A stretch of 64,000 bases of DNA from Calendula officinalis (lineage: Eukaryota > Streptophyta > Magnoliopsida > Asterales > Asteraceae), in NCBI GenBank assembly GCA_963853835.1, contig OY970830.1, positions 41,335,466 to 41,399,465 on the forward strand, given 5' to 3'. The notes beneath the pieces were generated by a model. That model was not told the DNA's origin and searched no databases. It saw only the letters and a program-made list of their open reading frames with translations. This document shows positions 23,080-34,154 of the stretch, one piece after another. Position 1 is the stretch's first letter. Every line of letters starts with the position of its first letter. The position numbers and the translations under genes were made by a program.

Positions 23080-23199
23080 TGTTGGTCTAATTTAAGCGAA
23101 ATTGAATATAAACCTAGGAAAGAGGAAACTGGTGAAGAATCAGAGCGTTTAGGTGAAGAAAATATAGTCGAAGAGATTAAAATTATGAAAATTGATGGT
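23080..23199 (+). pseudogene. Charged open frame interrupted by the Tat element
   Basis: After a TAG at 23077-23079, 40 codons stay open to the edge of the target duplication and are rich in Glu and Lys (EIEYKPRKEETGEESERLG). If the element and one copy of ATGGT are removed, the frame runs on for nine codons at 52485-52511 and stops at TGA 52512-52514. The charge pattern is protein-like, but the length is small and I know no homologue. It may be an exon, or chance. Confidence 0.3.
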
Positions 23200-23822
23200 G
23201 GTTGATTCCTGATTCTTCCGGATCGTCGAGATGTTGTATCCGGGTATAAGAACCTGCGTACAACCACGAAGGAAACCCTAGTCAGGAGTCTTATGAGGGT
23301 CACCTCGTAAGGACACTCCGACGCCCAAGTCAGTACTCAAATCGTAAGTTAAGTAAGGACAATGCAAAGTATATCAAGAGCAGTAAATGAGGGGTGTTTA
23401 ATGCGGAGTGTACGGTATGGGAAATAAGATAGAAGAGTATTAAATGCGAGTAGGGAGATTGGAGTGTCGTACCTTAGACGAACGCTAAGCATGAGTACTT
23501 ATACACGATTGAATGGGCGGGAGAAAGCTGCGGCATGCTTATGTCCTTCGGACAATGCATTGTGACGGAACCTTTTTACCTGGCGGTCCGCAGGGGGTTC
23601 CTTGACTGCCAAGGCCTGTTGACGCCGCCCTCATTAAATGCGCATGTTGCGTCGTGCCGCCTTCCCTAAATCCCGCTACACGCCATCAGACCGTATTGGG
23701 ACTTGCTTCTCTTTCGTCGCTACGTGCATCGTTAATAGTTCCTCGCATATCCCTTCCGGAGATCGCTCCGGAGGGAAGGCGTCCTACTAATAAGAATGCT
23801 CCGGAAAGGTGGCACCTTATTT
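23200..23822 (-). repeat. 3' LTR of the Tat element
   Basis: About 623 bp, GGTTGATTCCTGATTC to GGCACCTTATTT on the plus strand. The partner at 51865 starts TGTTGATTCC, so the first base here seems to have changed T to G. The purine tract (minus: AACTAAGGGGACTAA) follows at 23822-23838. Confidence 0.88.
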
Positions 23823-23994
23823 AGTCCCCTTAGTTAAAAGCGAATTATTCTTCAACTAATTTGTTTTAACTAAAACGGTCGTGACTATTTGTTTCAAAGA
23901 AATGTTACCGTTGGGGGAGTTACCGTTGTGTGTTGATTTTTTGACCGTTAGAGTTTTACTCGGAGGGCCTTTGCGCCTCCTAGTATTCCGTCCC

Positions 23995-24002
23995 TATATA
24001 AT
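23995..24002 (+). promoter_or_regulatory. TATA box of the antisense gene
   Basis: TATATAAT lies about 110 nt before the ATG at 24112 and is followed by a pyrimidine-rich leader (TTTCATACACTTCTCTTTTA). It faces away from the Tat LTR and could drive the antisense gene from within the element. Confidence 0.55.
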
Positions 24003-24111
24003 CGTTTCTTTCATACACTTCTCTTTTACTTTCTTTTCCCACAAATTTTCTTCACTTTGTCTCTGTTACACCTTCTTCCCCCTTCTTTGATCTCTACTAA
24101 ATCTGAAAACC

Positions 24112-26713
24112 ATGAGGAAAGATAGGCTGATCAAAGAAAAATCCGACAAAACAAACAAGGCTAAGCGGACTGCTTTAAACACCTTCTGCACACTGAAAGC
24201 TTCCGATCTCCCCCAAATCATCAATGACTACCATATTGACCCTCGATTCGACGTTCGTCTTCCTGGTGAGACTGATACCATTATGTCGGCACCTGAAGGG
24301 TATGAGCCCATCTATTTCCACTTTCTCCTCGAAGGGCTCTGCTTTCCGGTTGACAATTTTATTCTTAATGTTATGCAAGATTTCGGCCTTCACCTTGCCC
24401 AACAGTCACCCAATGCCTTGCGCAAGATCATAGGGTTTATCATGTAGTGCCGCTCTTTAGGGATTGCTCTGTCTGTCAAATTATTTTGATATTTCTACAT
24501 CGCAATTGGACGGGGGGATTGGGCCAGCTTCGCACATCGCATGGGTCAGGTTGAATGCGTTTCTGGGTTAAAGGACTCGATTCATGACTGGAAATTTGGG
24601 TTCTTTTATGTAAAACAGGAAGCATTCCGTGGGGTTGACCTTTCTAGGGGAAAAATTACTGGAAGACCCTCCGACCCCTTCCGGAACTGTCTGAAGAAGA
24701 AACGAGCTACGTGAAGAGCCTTTCTTCTGTTAAATTTTAATGGGAAGATCCGGATGACGTTTTTCTGGGGATGGTTGACTTAATTCCCCTTTATTTGAGT
24801 CAGAATGTTCGCCCAATCTGGCGACTGGACAGACGGGAAGTCTCCTTACTGAAGCGGCTTCAGATGGACAAAAGCGTACCTCCGATAGGCGAAATTTCTA
24901 TGGTGAACGGCCCTATGGTTCCATTCCTTCCTCCCCCTGACAACAGTGTTAGTTCTGAGCGTACTCCTAAGTTGGAAAGGTCCGCAGCGGTATCAGAAGC
25001 GGGGAATGTTGTTATTCAGGGCGTGGATATCGATCCAACTACGGGTGCGGAATTGGAGCCCAGGATATCACACTACATGAGTCGCAGTCGGAACTACGGA
25101 AGCCTCGTAGGAAAGCTGTCCGCGCAAGAAAAACCCTTGAAGACCCCCCAGCTCCTTCATCAAAACATCAAAGGGTGTTTTTAGAAGGTAACTCTATGCT
25201 CATCCTTCAATTGTCTCCCCTTTTTTTAACGCTCTTTATTCTTTGCAGATTTGTCGGACGCCGTTATTGTTTCGGATATTCCATCCCTCGTTGCTCCAAA
25301 ACCAGATGAAACCACCATTGTTTCTTTCACTCCATCTTCTTTGGTTCTCCCTCCGCCTGTTACCACCAACATATTGTTATCAGAATCTGGATCCAGGTTA
25401 GTTGCGCCACGCAAAGCACCGTTTGTTTCTTCCAGCTCTTCTGCTTTAGCCATATTTGGCAATCGGATGCTAAGGTTGGGGACTAGGTCATCTTCTATGG
25501 CCCGAAGCTCGTACTCCTCGCAGTCTTCTGGAAGTCAATCATCCCTGCCCAACCTTCCGCCTCCAGGTTCGTTCTTGTTCCAAAGATGACTTTAATATTA
25601 TGCGTCAAGTATTCGTTTAATGATCTTATTTCATCTTTCCTTTGGAACGCAGCTTCAACTTTTGCTCCGGACCCGGAACCTGTGAAGTATGTTCTTGTTA
25701 CGTAGATAACTCCTCCTTCTCCCGCTCCTGGTTCTTCGAGTGCCCCCAAACAAGACCAACAACAGCAAGAGCGTCAACAACAACAACAACAAGAACAACA
25801 AAAACAAAAGCAGCAACAACAAACACAACCACCCCAGTACACAATTGCTACTTCCCAACCGGTTGTCTCCCCGGTTGTTTCGACGTTCCCTCCCCCATCT
25901 TCAGGTATGGGTAAGATTTCTGATAGCGATGCTCTCCTGCGAGCAAAATCACAGCTTCTCCAGACAATTGAGGTCCTGACGGAGCTTCAATCCAGGAGCT
26001 CCCTTCGTGAGCAGATGTCCCACGAGCAAGGATTGCAGCTTGTCCGAATTACCCGTTTGATGGATCAATGTCAGTCTTTGTACAACAAGGAAGTTGAAAG
26101 CAAACGACAACTGTCCGAGTCACATGCTCTTCTCTTGTCGGAAAACGAAGAGCTTAAAAAACGTGCCGCTGAACTTTCTTCCCACGTGTCTGAAAAGGAT
26201 AAAATAATTACTTGTCTTGAGAAGCAGCAGGATTCCTCTTCTGATTGCTGAGCTTGAAGCTTCTGCTGTTGAAATGGAGTCGAACAGCAATCTACTAAAG
26301 CAAGAGATGGAAAGGTTGACGAAAACTGTGGATGCTAGGAGTCAGGACCTCCAGTGGTTGCTTCATAAAGGAATCTCTGGAATGGTTCAAGTGTTCCTGA
26401 CTTCAGAGAATTTGTAGATCGGAATGCGAGTCTACAGGAAGAAAGCGTGAGGCTTGGCCGCTATCAGGGGTGCTTGGATACGCACAAGGAGTATGCGGGC
26501 TTGCTTGGTTCTAGCCCGCTTCTGTACGACCACCCTGACGCAGAGAACAACATCATGACCTTTTTTGGTCATTTGGTTGCTTCGGATTATGAGCTACTTC
26601 AAACTCTTGAAAATGGTGTACTGGATCTGGATGAGATCAAAAAACTTGTTCATAAGCCTTCTTCTGGACCGGAAGGCGTTGGTGAAAGCTCTGGACCCAA
26701 ACCAGCCTCTTAA
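24112..26713 (+). pseudogene. Antisense extra gene of the Tat element (putative gypsy-type transposon domain), degenerate
   Basis: Transcribed opposite to gag-pol. The first 111 codons (24112-24447) hold the domain found in plant proteins annotated as 'putative gypsy type transposon': EGYEPIYFHFLLEGLCFPVD and LAQQSPNALRKIIGF. After a TAG the same frame continues with WASFAHRMGQ and DWKFGFFYVKQEAF, then more stops. Later parts are at 24771-25184 and 25251-25589. A GT-AG intron (25567-25652) joins the frame correctly to a Gln-rich stretch (25748-25830) and a coiled-coil region (25907-26250). A shifted frame then carries further helical sequence (26217-26417, 26447-26713). Extra antisense ORFs are known from Tat-lineage elements, but their function is unknown. 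At least four stops or shifts make this copy non-coding. Confidence 0.8.
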
Positions 26714-27245
26714 CCTTTCGTATCTGATTTACAAGCCATTTTGTCGATGGGTGCCTTACAGTCCCTTGGTTTCTTTTGATTATGTTTGGTTGTAACTTAT
26801 TTTGAACCTATCTGTGTACCGTGCTTGTAACTTTCGTATTGCTCTTTAAATTTAATCTATGTTTGTTAATCGTATGTTTGTATTTTCGTTAGTCGTATGT
26901 TCATTTTTCGAACTATTTTCGCTAATTTACCCTTCCTTCTTAGTAGAGCGTCCCCTACTAATTGTCAAAGGAAGTTTTAGTTTGATATCATTTCGTCGCG
27001 ATTACTCCGGTATTCGTCCGAAGTGAGGATCAAAGTATCCTTCCGGACAACAATAACCCTGCTCGTAGCTACGAGTGTTTTACTTCGTCTATTTTCGTCG
27101 AATATTAAGAATTAGCGTACGAACAAATTCTAAAAGACCTTTCTCGAAAGGTTTCATTAATTTAGATATGCTTAACACATACTTAAAGGACCATTCCTTA
27201 GACAAAATTCGCTTCTCTAAGATTCGAAGGAACATAATACAAACA
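26714..27245. other. Region between the convergent antisense gene and integrase
   Basis: AT-rich, no frame of note. It would hold the 3' ends of both convergent transcripts. Two GTCGTATGTT/AATCGTATGTT copies near 26870-26895 are the only visible repeat. Confidence 0.4.
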
Positions 27246-28565
27246 CTAAAAATGAAATTTACGTAAATTCCTCATGTTCCATGTTCTTGGAACCAGCGAA
27301 CCTCCCATTGTTTCAAGGACGTAAGAACCGTTCCTCCTTGCCTCCTTGACCTGATACGGACCTTCCCAATTAGGACACAGCTTCCCTGGCTTATAGTACA
27401 AGCTCGCTTCATTCTTTCTTAACACCAACTCTCCCACTTTGCAAGCCTTTCCTCGTACCCACTTGTTGTAATGTCTTTCCGTCAACAGCTTGTAGGCTGC
27501 CTGCCGGATTGCAGCATTTTCCCTTCTCTCATTCACTAAATCTAGATTGTACCTTAGCGCTTCCTCGTTCCCTTCCAAGCAGAAGTTTTCCACACGTGGA
27601 GACGGTATTATTAGCTCCATCGGAACGATTGCTTCTGAGCCATACACTAGGCTGAAGGGTGTTTCCTTTGTCGAGCTTCTCGCAGTAGTTCGATATGCCC
27701 AGAGGACGCTCTGAAGCTCATCTGACCATCCTTTCTTTGATCTATCCAGGCGAGTTTTGATCCCCTTCACAATCGTTCTGTTGGTTACCTCTGTTTTCCC
27801 ATTCGCTTGTGGGTGCGCCACGGATGTGAAGCTTTGGTGGATGCTTGACTTTTCGCACCACCTTCGGAAAGGGTTACCAGCGAATTGCTTTCCGTTATCA
27901 CTAACTATGGTATGAGGAAGGCCAAAATGGCAAACGATCTGCTTCCAAACAAACTTTACCATATATGCTCCTGAGATGCATGCCAACGGCTCGGCTTATA
28001 CCCACTTGGTAAAGTAATCTATAGCCACCACCAGAAATTGCAAACCGCCAGGGGAAAACAGCCACGGGCTACAAATGCTCGTTAGACCTACCGGAGGTGC
28101 CACAGGTATATTTGAGTACGCCTGACAAGTTGGGCATTTCCTGACGTAATCTTCCACATCTTTAGACATTCGGGGCCAGAAATAACCAGACCGGAGCAAC
28201 TTCTGAGCTAAAACTCTAGCTCCGGAGTGCAAACCACAGATTCCTTCATGAACTTCCCTTATCGCTTCTCTGCCTTCCACAACGCTCAAACATTTCAACC
28301 AAGGGATGGTAAAACCCCTTCGATATAACCTTCCTTCCCTAATGGTGTACTTTCCCACGTTTATTCTAATCCTTCTTGCTTCCTTCAAATCATTCAGGAG
28401 TACACCCTTCTCCAAGTACTGTTGGATAGGCGTCACCCAGCAGCCTCCTTCGGTCTCCGTCACCGCTACTTCTACCGATCCTTCTATACTCCGTCTTGGT
28501 AGTATCTCAACGAGGACTTCCTTAGTTTAGTGACAATACAACATCGATGCCATCTTGCTTAAAGC
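27246..28565 (-). pseudogene. Tat integrase
   Basis: Two segments in one frame, 27996-28463 and 27246-27986, separated by a TAA where relatives have Glu (DYFTKWV-stop-AEPLA). The zinc-binding part has H residues in EVHEGICGLHSG and CPTCQAY. The first catalytic Asp is in VVAIDYFTKW, the second in IVSDNGKQF and the Glu in NGKTEVTNR, 35 residues apart. A C-terminal part with NWEGPYQVKEARRNGSYVLE matches the end of Tat integrases. The upstream part (28464-28565, minus) also carries a stop. Upstream of 28566 the frame is cut by the gag-only gypsy insertion, beyond which it joins the RNase H segment. Confidence 0.9.
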
Positions 28566-28570
28566 ATCGG

Positions 28571-30706
28571 TGTAACACCTCAATTTTTAGAACACTTTTT
28601 AAATCATATTTTTGAGTAAAAATATTACAAGTCCAATATTCCCAAAGATACGGTTTAACAAAAAAAACTTAAAACATTTATCAGAGTTATAAAATCCGGT
28701 GTTACAAAGATAATATCATAACCATAGGATAAACGGGATCTACCTACGAGCTCCCGAGCTAATCAACACTAGGCCACTTCTATTGCGACCCTTTAATCCA
28801 TCGATCTCGAACCTGAGTACATAGCCAAAAACAAAGTAGTACGTGAGACAAAATAGTCTCGTGAGATACATGGGTTTTCGACCCATTCTCAAATATTATA
28901 TAAGTTATTACTATTCATTTCTTTTCTTTAATCACTTATTAATTATTATCTTATATTCTTACCGCTTATTCGTATCTACTAGTAAGCTAACCGTAAGCTT
29001 ACCCATCACGTAGTCACATACTTGTAAGCTATCCATAGCTTACTAAATCTTTATCACATACGCTACGGACCTCTCCGTAGCAAACTCCCCCGATGTGGGT
29101 TAACTAGGTAAACTCCCCCGTTTCCGGGTTAACTGAAACTCCCCCGTTTCCGGGTTAACTGAAACTCCCCCGTTTCCGGGTTAACTATTTCTCGACAGTC
29201 TACTCTTGCGCAGGGTGGTACCTCCCAAGTAGGTGTCACTAACTCCCCCAACTGTGTGGGTTAACTATGATCCGGATCCTTTTCTCAACACATAATGAAA
29301 TCCTCAAATACGGGTCTATGCCCAAATAATACATACTCAAACATAAATTAGAATACATCTATTCTAATCATCATATTATTCTCATTTCTTATTCAATTTC
29401 AATATTGACTTTACCAAGTCCTTTATTAAGTAAAACATGTTTATCATTTATCAAAATCACATACTTTAACTTTTCTTTGACTAGAATACAAATCTAATTC
29501 TAGTCACTTTATAATTATTTCTCCTAGCAATTCAATCACTACTCTTGTTAGTATAATATACTAATCAATACTTGATACTTGAAAGTCATTGTTATTAGCT
29601 TAATTAACGCATATCATTAATAAGCCACATATCATACTAATAAAGAACTATTAATTACTTTTCATTATCATAATCTCTTTCAAAAGTCATTAGTCATCTA
29701 GACATACTTAAATGGTCTATTACTTGCATTCTCTTATCTTTTTAATCATATCTTTATTAGAGATATTTATTAATAAAGACTCATAAACATCATAGTTTTC
29801 AAAATCATTTGCTATGTACTCAGTAAAAGTCTCATGTACTCACCTTAGCCAAGCTAACTCCAAATCGTGTCTAATAACACGAATCCTTGCTTTCCAACTT
29901 GTGAAATGTCACCAAACTTTAGGTATTCTTGACCTACCATCAATATCATCACAATAACTAGTTATTATCCATAACTAATCACTAATCAATCCATATTCAC
30001 ATTCCTAACCACCAAGTTCATCCAACTTGGTGAAATCTCAAACCCTAGTTCAAGATTTCCATCAATAAACCCAAATCAAACTTGTACACATCGATTACAA
30101 GCTTACAATGAGTGTTCTACACCCATGATTAGTCATCTTCCCCAAAGATGACATGGTTGGTTCCCCAAACCACCATTTTTACCCATACAAAGCTCACAAT
30201 CAAGGTAGATAAGCAAGACAATCAAGAATACTTACCCTTGATGTTTCAATCCTTCAAGATGGTGAAGATCTGAGCTAGGAATCACCAAAATCGCCACTTC
30301 TCTCTCTAAAATCGGCTGCAAGTGTTTTGGGAGTGAAAATGAGTAAACCCTAGCCTTTTCCCGTTTTATTCAGCTCGTCCATAGTTCGCGATCGCGAACA
30401 CAACTTCGCGTCGCGAAGTTCCCGTGTTGTGAGCCTTCGCGTTCGTTAACTGGTCGGGAACTCTTCACGTCCGATCACCAAATTCCCTGCCTCGACTTCA
30501 CGATCGCTAACCGAAGTTCGCGTCGCGAACTCCTCTGGTAGTCCAGGCTGCACTTTTTCATCTTTATCTCAACCCGGTTTCGCCCATAACTTCCTCGTAC
30601 GATGTCCAAATGACACGAAACTAATTCCTACGTTCTTTAAATGATTTATCCTTGTTTATCATATTTTTTACATAATTTATTTAATACAAAATTTCGGGTC
30701 GTTACA
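28571..30706 (-). repeat. 3' LTR of element 2
   Basis: 2136 bp, TGTAACACCTC to GGGTCGTTACA. It holds three copies of an ACTCCCCCGTTTCCGGGTTA unit (29112-29185), where the partner LTR has two. CpG-rich palindromes TTCGCGATCGCGAA (30385-30398) and CTTCGCGTCGCGAAG (30404-30418) lie just upstream, in minus orientation, of a TATA-like AATAAAACGG (30361-30371). Confidence 0.93.
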
Positions 30707-32534
30707 AGTATCCACCCCTTAAAAGGATTCCGTCCTCGGAATCACTCAAGGATTTCCAATCCTCAATTTACTTCCGGATTATGATCCAATAATACTTATG
30801 CATTTAATTGCCCACTTGACTCCGTTATACCCCAAACGGGTCAAAAATCCAACTTGTGTTTCCAATACCCGAACGGTTAAAATTTCACAATTAGACCTTA
30901 GCATTTCCCATCATTTAACCAAACTCTTTATCCTCATTGGGATGATATGACCCAATCACTACTAATAACCATTTGACCAAAATGATAGTCAACCCCTTGC
31001 TTTGACCAAATTGTCAACATTGTTCCATCTTTGACTTAGCACAAAGTCAACCATTTCTTGACAATTTCCTTACCCACTAGTGATTCCATTAACCATAAAT
31101 TCCTTAACAATCGACCTTACCTTCATGGTCCAACAACAATCATACTCGGTTCCTAAATTCAACTCGAAATACCTAACGGTTAAAGTCGCACCCTTTGACT
31201 ACCATTATTTCCATTAATCCATTACCCACTATCTTACACATGAAGATGATACATTATGCCCTTATCCTTGACTAACCAATTTAAACGAAAGTCAAAACCC
31301 AATTTTGACTAAAGTCAACAATCCACTAGTTGACCAACCTTGACTTATGATTAAAGTCAAACTTACTTTGCAAAATTTCCATATTCTTTATTACTAAGGC
31401 ATCGCTTCCCAAGCTTTTCATTCCCGATTCTAATATCTAATTTTCCTTTCTCAATTGTTCCTCTTTTCTTCGATTTCAATTTCCACAATCGATTAACAAT
31501 TTTCATTTAAGGCAATACCAAATCTCTATTACCTTTTTAACTTTCATCCAATTACTTATACCATTTATAATCTCCTTCAAACATCCTTATACCATACTTG
31601 AAATTTCCGATTACCGGCTCTAGAGCCTCATTCATATCCAATTTGTGGTCTAACCACCCATTATACCTCTCTCACCACTCATTGGTTACTAACAAACTTT
31701 GCTTCCTAAAAGCATTCCTTTTTCATAAACCATGAACTTGTAGGCATCTCCTACACCTACTTATACTTAAACACTACCCGTGTTTTCAACCCAAGTTCTC
31801 ACTTGCCATAAAAATCATAACAACAACTAACCGTACGATCCTACATACGTCAGATACAAACATCATATCCCTTATAACAAATTATACTTTAACTATCTTA
31901 TCGAGATGATCGGAAAGCCTCCAATCCATCAGGACTCCAAACTATCACAATGATCGGAATACCTCCAATCCAAAGCGACTCATCTAACCTCGTTAATCGG
32001 GAAGCCTCCGATCTAACAAGACTCAACCACTACTATGCCATCTTGCATACAATTTATGTATGCACCAATACACTTAGCATCATGCTAACATTTTCTTTCA
32101 TAATTGACCTTCAATTTTTTTCGCTTATACATTACACCACACGGTATACGCATAATCATCTCTAGTGTTTTCCACAAATCTATTCATTTACCAATCGTCT
32201 TTAGTCGATCCGTTTTCTCGTTATCACAATTTTCCAATCTTTCTTCCAACACCTAGGTAACCACCATTGCATCTAATCATCCATATTTTGACCGAATCGC
32301 GCGGTCAACTCGAGTCAACCAATTGACTCCGATCCATAGTCTCTACATAAGTTATCACACTTTTTCCTATGCCCTTTCTCCAACAATTAATTGTCACCCT
32401 TGACTTAGCATACCATATCTAGAACATTTTACCATTAATTAACCTTTTACACTTAGCATCACATCCATCATCCATGATACAACCTTTTGTCAATCATTCA
32501 ATCAATCACATCCAATATCTAAGTTCCATTTTAT

Positions 32535-32608
<74 letters not shown>

Positions 32609-32904
32609 TACTTTCCAATTCTCACTAGCACTTAGTACTTCATTGTACTACTATCCTCTTGTTGAAAACGTTTACCGCTCTCGTGATTCACCTTCAAATA
32701 ATCCATGTTAACATAGTCCTTCTTATCCTTATTTCTCGCGACATACCGGTCGTCAACCCATTCGACTATACACATAATAACCCGGGGAGACTATCTCCCA
32801 ACCTTATTCCTTTTCACATTACACATTTCATCTATAATTATTTTCATACTTTGATCACATAAGCACTAAATTGTGCGACATATAAACAACTAAACCCTAA
32901 TCAT
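30707..32904 (-). other. Noncoding filler replacing pol in element 2
   Basis: Starts with the purine tract (minus: TTTTAAGGGGTGGATACT) and has no coding frame of note. It contains many TTGAC/GTCAA words (about 30940-31370), a triple motif ATCGGAAAGCCTCC-like at about 31911, 31953 and 32012, and a (TA)n tract at 32537-32605. The same blocks, in the same order, occur in element 3 (44062-45972), so this is an inherited family feature and not random decay. Confidence 0.75.
32537..32605. repeat. (TA)n microsatellite
   Basis: About 34 TA units within the filler of element 2. Element 3 has a T-rich stretch (TTTTATTTTATTTTTTTG) at the matching place, so the tract arose in this copy. Confidence 0.95.
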
Positions 32905-32907
32905 ATA

Positions 32908-33912
32908 TCAAAACTTCATAAACGAATTACCTGAAGCGGCTCCACGAGTTTCCTTCACCCGATTCCTGTTGGCGGTTGATGCTGACGTGTCGGTTCTTTT
33001 CCTCGGGCACGCACTACTATAGTGTCCCACCTCATGACAAGTGTAGCATTCCACTTCCTCGAGGTTCCTTACTTTGCAATCCTTTGCTCGGTGTCCTACT
33101 CGTCCACACTTGAAGCATATAGCCGTGTTTGCTTTGCATTCTCCCTGGTGATTCTTACCACAACTTTGACAACTTCCAACACTACCTTTCTTTGTTGGAC
33201 TCGATCCAAGTCTATCTTCCTTTGTCGATTTCAAGCTACTATCGAACTTCTTCTTTCCCCCTCCTGAAGACAACTCTTGTGCTTTTCGCCGAATACCCCT
33301 CTCGACACCTCGAGTGGCACAAAACTTTTCCCTTAATCTACTCGTGAACTCTTCCCACGACATTTCATACAATGCTTTCTTACCCAAAGTATCATACATT
33401 GCATTCCACCATGACAACGCTTCATCCTTCAACTGGCGGGATGCATAAGTGACCATGTCTTCTCTCAAACACTTGCTACTTTCTAGTACTTGCTCGGTCT
33501 CCCGAATCCAACGCATCGTGACCTTCGGTTCCGAACTTCCATAATACGCACCGGGGTTGCACGTCATGAATGCCTTGTATGTACATCCTTCTCTTTCCTC
33601 CGACTCCGAATCGTTGCTTTCCTCGGTCGATGGCTCCTCGGTACGGGTCTTGCTACCCGAAGACTTACTTCCCCCACGGGACTTAGAATTATCATTCTTC
33701 TCCTCATTGAACCGGTTAGTCACAATCCGGTTCACATCCTCATTCACCACTTCCCTTATTTGGGTAAACAATTTCTGGATAGCTTCCATAGTTACCGGGG
33801 TTTGGTTTGCACCCAAACCAGAACCCTCTCCATTATTACCGGGATGAGTCGGGATTCGATTTGAATCCATCTCATGATCTCGTGGGATTTCTCCACTTCT
33901 TGGGTTCACCAT
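32908..33912 (-). CDS. Gag of element 2 with an internal deletion
   Basis: An intact 334-codon frame. The N-terminal part (MVNPRSGEIPRDHEMDSNRI) is followed by an acidic and Ser-rich linker, the start of the gag domain (CTYKAFMTCNPGAYYGSSEP, ALSWWNAMYDTLGKK) and zinc-binding motifs: CQSCGKNHQGEC, CFKCGRVGHRAKDC and CYTCHEVGHYSSAC. Compared with the gag of element 3, about 73 residues are missing in frame between REKFC and RGVER, the second half of the gag domain. The frame stops soon after the zinc knuckles (GNSFMKF), where a protease would begin in element 1. It could make a shortened capsid-type protein; whether that assembles is unknown. Confidence 0.88.
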   Translation of the reverse strand: MVNPRSGEIPRDHEMDSNRIPTHPGNNGEGSGLGANQTPVTMEAIQKLFTQIREVVNEDVNRIVTNRFNEEKNDNSKSRGGSKSSGSKTRTEEPSTEESNDSESEEREGCTYKAFMTCNPGAYYGSSEPKVTMRWIRETEQVLESSKCLREDMVTYASRQLKDEALSWWNAMYDTLGKKALYEMSWEEFTSRLREKFCATRGVERGIRRKAQELSSGGGKKKFDSSLKSTKEDRLGSSPTKKGSVGSCQSCGKNHQGECKANTAICFKCGRVGHRAKDCKVRNLEEVECYTCHEVGHYSSACPRKRTDTSASTANRNRVKETRGAASGNSFMKF

Positions 33913-34139
33913 TTGCTATACCAACATATTAAGCCATCAGAATTCGAAGGTTGACTTATTAGTCAAACATAACCCATATAGCCCAAAACATTATCCTTTC
34001 TCTTAGGGATCGACCCTAATATACCCATACTTTACGGTCTCAAAAGACAAATCCTGGACATCCTATGGAAAACATATGGTCCTACTTAGCATAGCTTAAG
34101 ACTAGGGAGGTCAAACCTACCTAATTCACTTAAACTATA

Positions 34140-34151
34140 GCTCTGATACCA
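34140..34151 (-). other. Met-tRNA primer-binding site of element 2
   Basis: Minus strand TGGTATCAGAGC, three bases from the 5' LTR edge. Same type and spacing as in element 1. Confidence 0.92.
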
Positions 34152-34154
34152 AGT

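Noticed and set aside
30940..31370. Cluster of TTGAC/GTCAA words resembling W-boxes
   Set aside because: High density is seen, but the words are short, the DNA is AT- and AC-rich filler, and no promoter adjoins. Not more than a weak hint.
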